Assembly: GCA_934446285.1 (NCBI GenBank)
Contig: CAKSEI010000073.1
Location: 1 to 7,347 of the forward strand
Reading direction: 5' to 3'
Source: an uncultured Eubacteriales bacterium
Lineage (GTDB): Bacteria > Bacillota > Clostridia > Oscillospirales > CAG-272
DNA: 7,347 bases
Made by a program: the position numbers and the translations under genes. Positions 5,950-7,347 of this stretch are shown piece after piece (positions within the stretch are counted from its first letter, which is position 1; the number at the start of each line of letters is the position of its first letter). The notes under the pieces were generated by a model. That model worked only from the letters and a program-made list of their open reading frames with translations. It did not search any database and was not told where the DNA came from.

Positions 5950-7080
5950 ATGAAAAAAGAGATTTTAGTACTTGTTCTTTTAATATGTATCATGCTCATC
6001 GGATGCGCGAAAGCAGAAGATCCCCGGGATACGGGCAGCACGATGGGAGAACCGGACGCAAGCGTAAGCGAACAAAACAGTGACGTTTTGCCGACGGACG
6101 GGAGCAGTAATGCGCCCGAGCCTACGGACGTGACAGAACCTGCGGACGCTGCGGATGAGGACGCAGACTTATACAAGCTGCCGACTGTCATCGGCACATA
6201 TACCGATATATATGCCGAGATAGGTGAGCTTGAGGTCATGCACTATTATCCCTTTGCGGAATGGGGCAGTGAAGAATACAAGGTAAGCTCATCCACTTTT
6301 GATTGGATATTCTCAAAGGCACGCAATGGCATACGTTATGCAATATTCATAGGAAAATACAATAATGCATGTCTTGTCTGCGAGAACGCGCGCGGAGTTA
6401 TACTGTATTTTAACGGAAACATTTGGGATGTTTCGGAATCCGGTATAAGCCCTGTCAGATATCACCGCGGGTGCGACAATTTTCATAATATGTTTGTAAA
6501 CGGAAAAACCGAAAAATTATTTGATTTCAGCTATAATGATTGTTTTGCTGCAGAAGAAGATTTTATGGTTTTTGTCGGAGACAAAAGACCCGTTGCCATA
6601 ATCGGAGACAAAGCATACACCGCTGACGACAGTATGTTATTTCGCGGTCGTTCCCTGAATAGTTACCTGTTTCTCGTTATGAACGGCAGTGACTATATAT
6701 GGGAAACGATTCCGCTCGATTTATTAGGCAGTTACGAAAGCATTGAGCTAAATTGTGAGCAGCTCGCCGATGATAATATCGATGCGTCCGTAGCTATAGG
6801 TTATCGTTGTATCGGCATAGACTTTTCGCGCGAGGATTCGCCTTTCTATGTGGAAAGAGAATTGACAATTGATGACTACATTGACAAAAGGTTTGTGCAC
6901 GGAAGCAATGAAGAGTTAGCGGAATTTGCCGTACATCAAGGCGTTATTGACGGTATTAGCGATGAATTCGCGGCATATCGTGACTATCTTAAAGAGGTTA
7001 AGAGACGTATCATCGACAGAAACGCCACAAAAATAAGCGAAGTAGTAGAAATTTATAAAGAAATAGGGGATCTGAAATGA
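5950..7080 (+). CDS. Putative lipoprotein of unknown function, copy 1
   Basis: The product is 376 residues. The signal peptide MKKEILVLVLLICIM ends in the lipobox LIGC (16-19), so Cys19 should be lipidated and the protein anchored outside the cytoplasmic membrane. Residues about 20-74 are an acidic, Pro/Thr/Asp/Ser-rich linker. The globular part begins near YKLPTVIGTYTDIY (about 75-88) and looks mixed alpha/beta, rich in aromatic residues. The C-terminal 60 residues are helical and charged, ending KISEVVEIYKEIGDLK. I do not recognise the domain. ATG 5950 is chosen because GGGGGA (5938-5943) precedes it and the upstream ATG at 5905 lies in the promoter. Bases from about 6220 on are far more AT-rich than the virion genes, suggesting separate ancestry. 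Its last 4 nt overlap the next, partly duplicated lipoprotein gene. In a phage setting it could alter the host surface or block superinfection, but nothing in the sequence proves this. Confidence 0.8.
   Translation: MKKEILVLVLLICIMLIGCAKAEDPRDTGSTMGEPDASVSEQNSDVLPTDGSSNAPEPTDVTEPADAADEDADLYKLPTVIGTYTDIYAEIGELEVMHYYPFAEWGSEEYKVSSSTFDWIFSKARNGIRYAIFIGKYNNACLVCENARGVILYFNGNIWDVSESGISPVRYHRGCDNFHNMFVNGKTEKLFDFSYNDCFAAEEDFMVFVGDKRPVAIIGDKAYTADDSMLFRGRSLNSYLFLVMNGSDYIWETIPLDLLGSYESIELNCEQLADDNIDASVAIGYRCIGIDFSREDSPFYVERELTIDDYIDKRFVHGSNEELAEFAVHQGVIDGISDEFAAYRDYLKEVKRRIIDRNATKISEVVEIYKEIGDLK
5993..6211 (+). repeat. Near-identical direct repeat, copy 1 (lipobox and linker)
   Basis: This 219-nt block aligns without gaps to 7129-7347 at a constant offset of 1136 nt. 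The five mismatches are at 6003, 6013, 6066, 6114 and 6142 (about 98% identity). The left boundary falls within the codons just before the lipobox. The right boundary is unknown because copy 2 runs off the window. Confidence 0.95.
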
Positions 7081-7347
7081 GAGGAAATAATGTAATAAAA
7101 ACAGCAGCGGCTGCGCTTGCCGCGGTTTTGCTCATCGGGTGCGCGAAAACAGAAGATCCCCGGGATACGGGCAGCACGATGGGAGAACCGGACGCAAGCG
7201 TGAGCGAACAAAACAGTGACGTTTTGCCGACGGACGGGAGCAGTAATGCACCCGAGCCTACGGACGTGACAGAACCTACGGACGCTGCGGATGAGGACGC
7301 AGACTTATACAAGCTGCCGACTGTCATCGGCACATATACCGATATAT
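7077..7347 (+). CDS. Putative lipoprotein, copy 2 (3' truncated by window end)
   Basis: The visible part is 90 residues and is open at the window edge. ATG 7077 overlaps the preceding TGA as ATGA, and AGGGGAT (7064-7070) precedes it, so translation is probably coupled to copy 1. The signal peptide MRGNNVIKTAAAALAAV ends in lipobox LIGC (19-22), giving lipidated Cys22. It differs completely from that of copy 1. From the lipobox onward the visible protein is almost identical to copy 1, with only two visible amino-acid changes, both Ala in copy 1 to Thr here. They are next to the lipobox (CAKA/CAKT) and in the linker (EPAD/EPTD). Whether the globular domain is also conserved cannot be seen. Confidence 0.78.
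   Translation, partial: MRGNNVIKTAAAALAAVLLIGCAKTEDPRDTGSTMGEPDASVSEQNSDVLPTDGSSNAPEPTDVTEPTDAADEDADLYKLPTVIGTYTDI
7129..7347 (+). repeat. Near-identical direct repeat, copy 2 (continues beyond window)
   Basis: This is the partner of 5993-6211, with differences at 7139, 7149, 7202, 7250 and 7278, all purine transitions on the coding strand. Identity runs to the last base of the window, so the repeat is at least 219 nt and may be longer. Confidence 0.95.

Noticed and set aside
5925..6239. Two very similar - strand frames (5925-6239 and 7010-7333) that look like a repeated Ser/Ala/Val-rich protein
   Set aside because: They are antisense readings of the duplicated Pro/Thr/Asp linker. Their similarity follows from the DNA repeat, and no ribosome-binding site supports them.
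5993..7347. The two near-identical repeats as a template/variable pair of a diversity-generating retroelement
   Set aside because: The differences are few, go in both A-to-G and G-to-A directions, are partly silent, and are not concentrated at adenines of AAY codons. No reverse transcriptase is present in the window.
1..7347. tRNA genes, CRISPR arrays, insertion sequences, integrase or attachment sites
   Set aside because: I looked for cloverleaf-like structures, regularly spaced repeats, transposase or integrase motifs and terminal repeats and saw none. The only large repeat is the lipoprotein block.

Overview
The window reads as the late structural module of a short-tailed (podovirus-like) phage or prophage, followed at its right end by a pair of tandem lipoprotein genes that look like host-interaction or cargo genes. 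Strong AAAGGAG/GGAGG ribosome-binding sites, short leader-type lipoproteins and a GC-rich genome using many ATA isoleucine codons suggest a GC-rich Firmicutes (gut Clostridia-like) host. This is an inference from style, not a taxonomic assignment.

Bases 1-5776 hold seven genes on the + strand, all abutting or overlapping except for one gap. In order they are: the C-terminal part of an HK97-fold major capsid protein (open at the left edge); a 72-nt gap containing a perfect 13-bp terminator-like hairpin; a 110-aa probable head-tail connector protein; a 199-aa probable adaptor; a 623-aa portal; a 488-aa beta-propeller-like tail nozzle/stabilisation protein; a 64-aa protein of unknown role; and a 184-aa alanine-rich helical protein that may be an ejected internal virion protein. 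Together they would build the capsid vertex: capsid, portal, adaptor, nozzle and the proteins delivered through it. The portal lies downstream of the capsid and between adaptor and nozzle, which is not the usual T7 or P22 order. Terminase, scaffold/protease, lysis and tailspike genes are not in the window.

Bases 5777-5949 are non-coding. They hold a perfect 15-bp terminator-like hairpin and then a good extended -10 promoter with a small palindrome over its -10 box. Transcription therefore appears to stop after the virion genes and restart for the lipoproteins.

Bases 5950-7347 hold two translationally coupled lipoprotein genes, the second cut by the window edge. They have unrelated signal peptides but share a nearly identical block of at least 219 nt (5 differences) starting at the lipobox. 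The rest of the first gene is clearly more AT-rich than the virion genes. The pair looks like a recombining, possibly expandable lipoprotein array. Its function is unknown; surface modification or superinfection exclusion by a prophage are only hypotheses.
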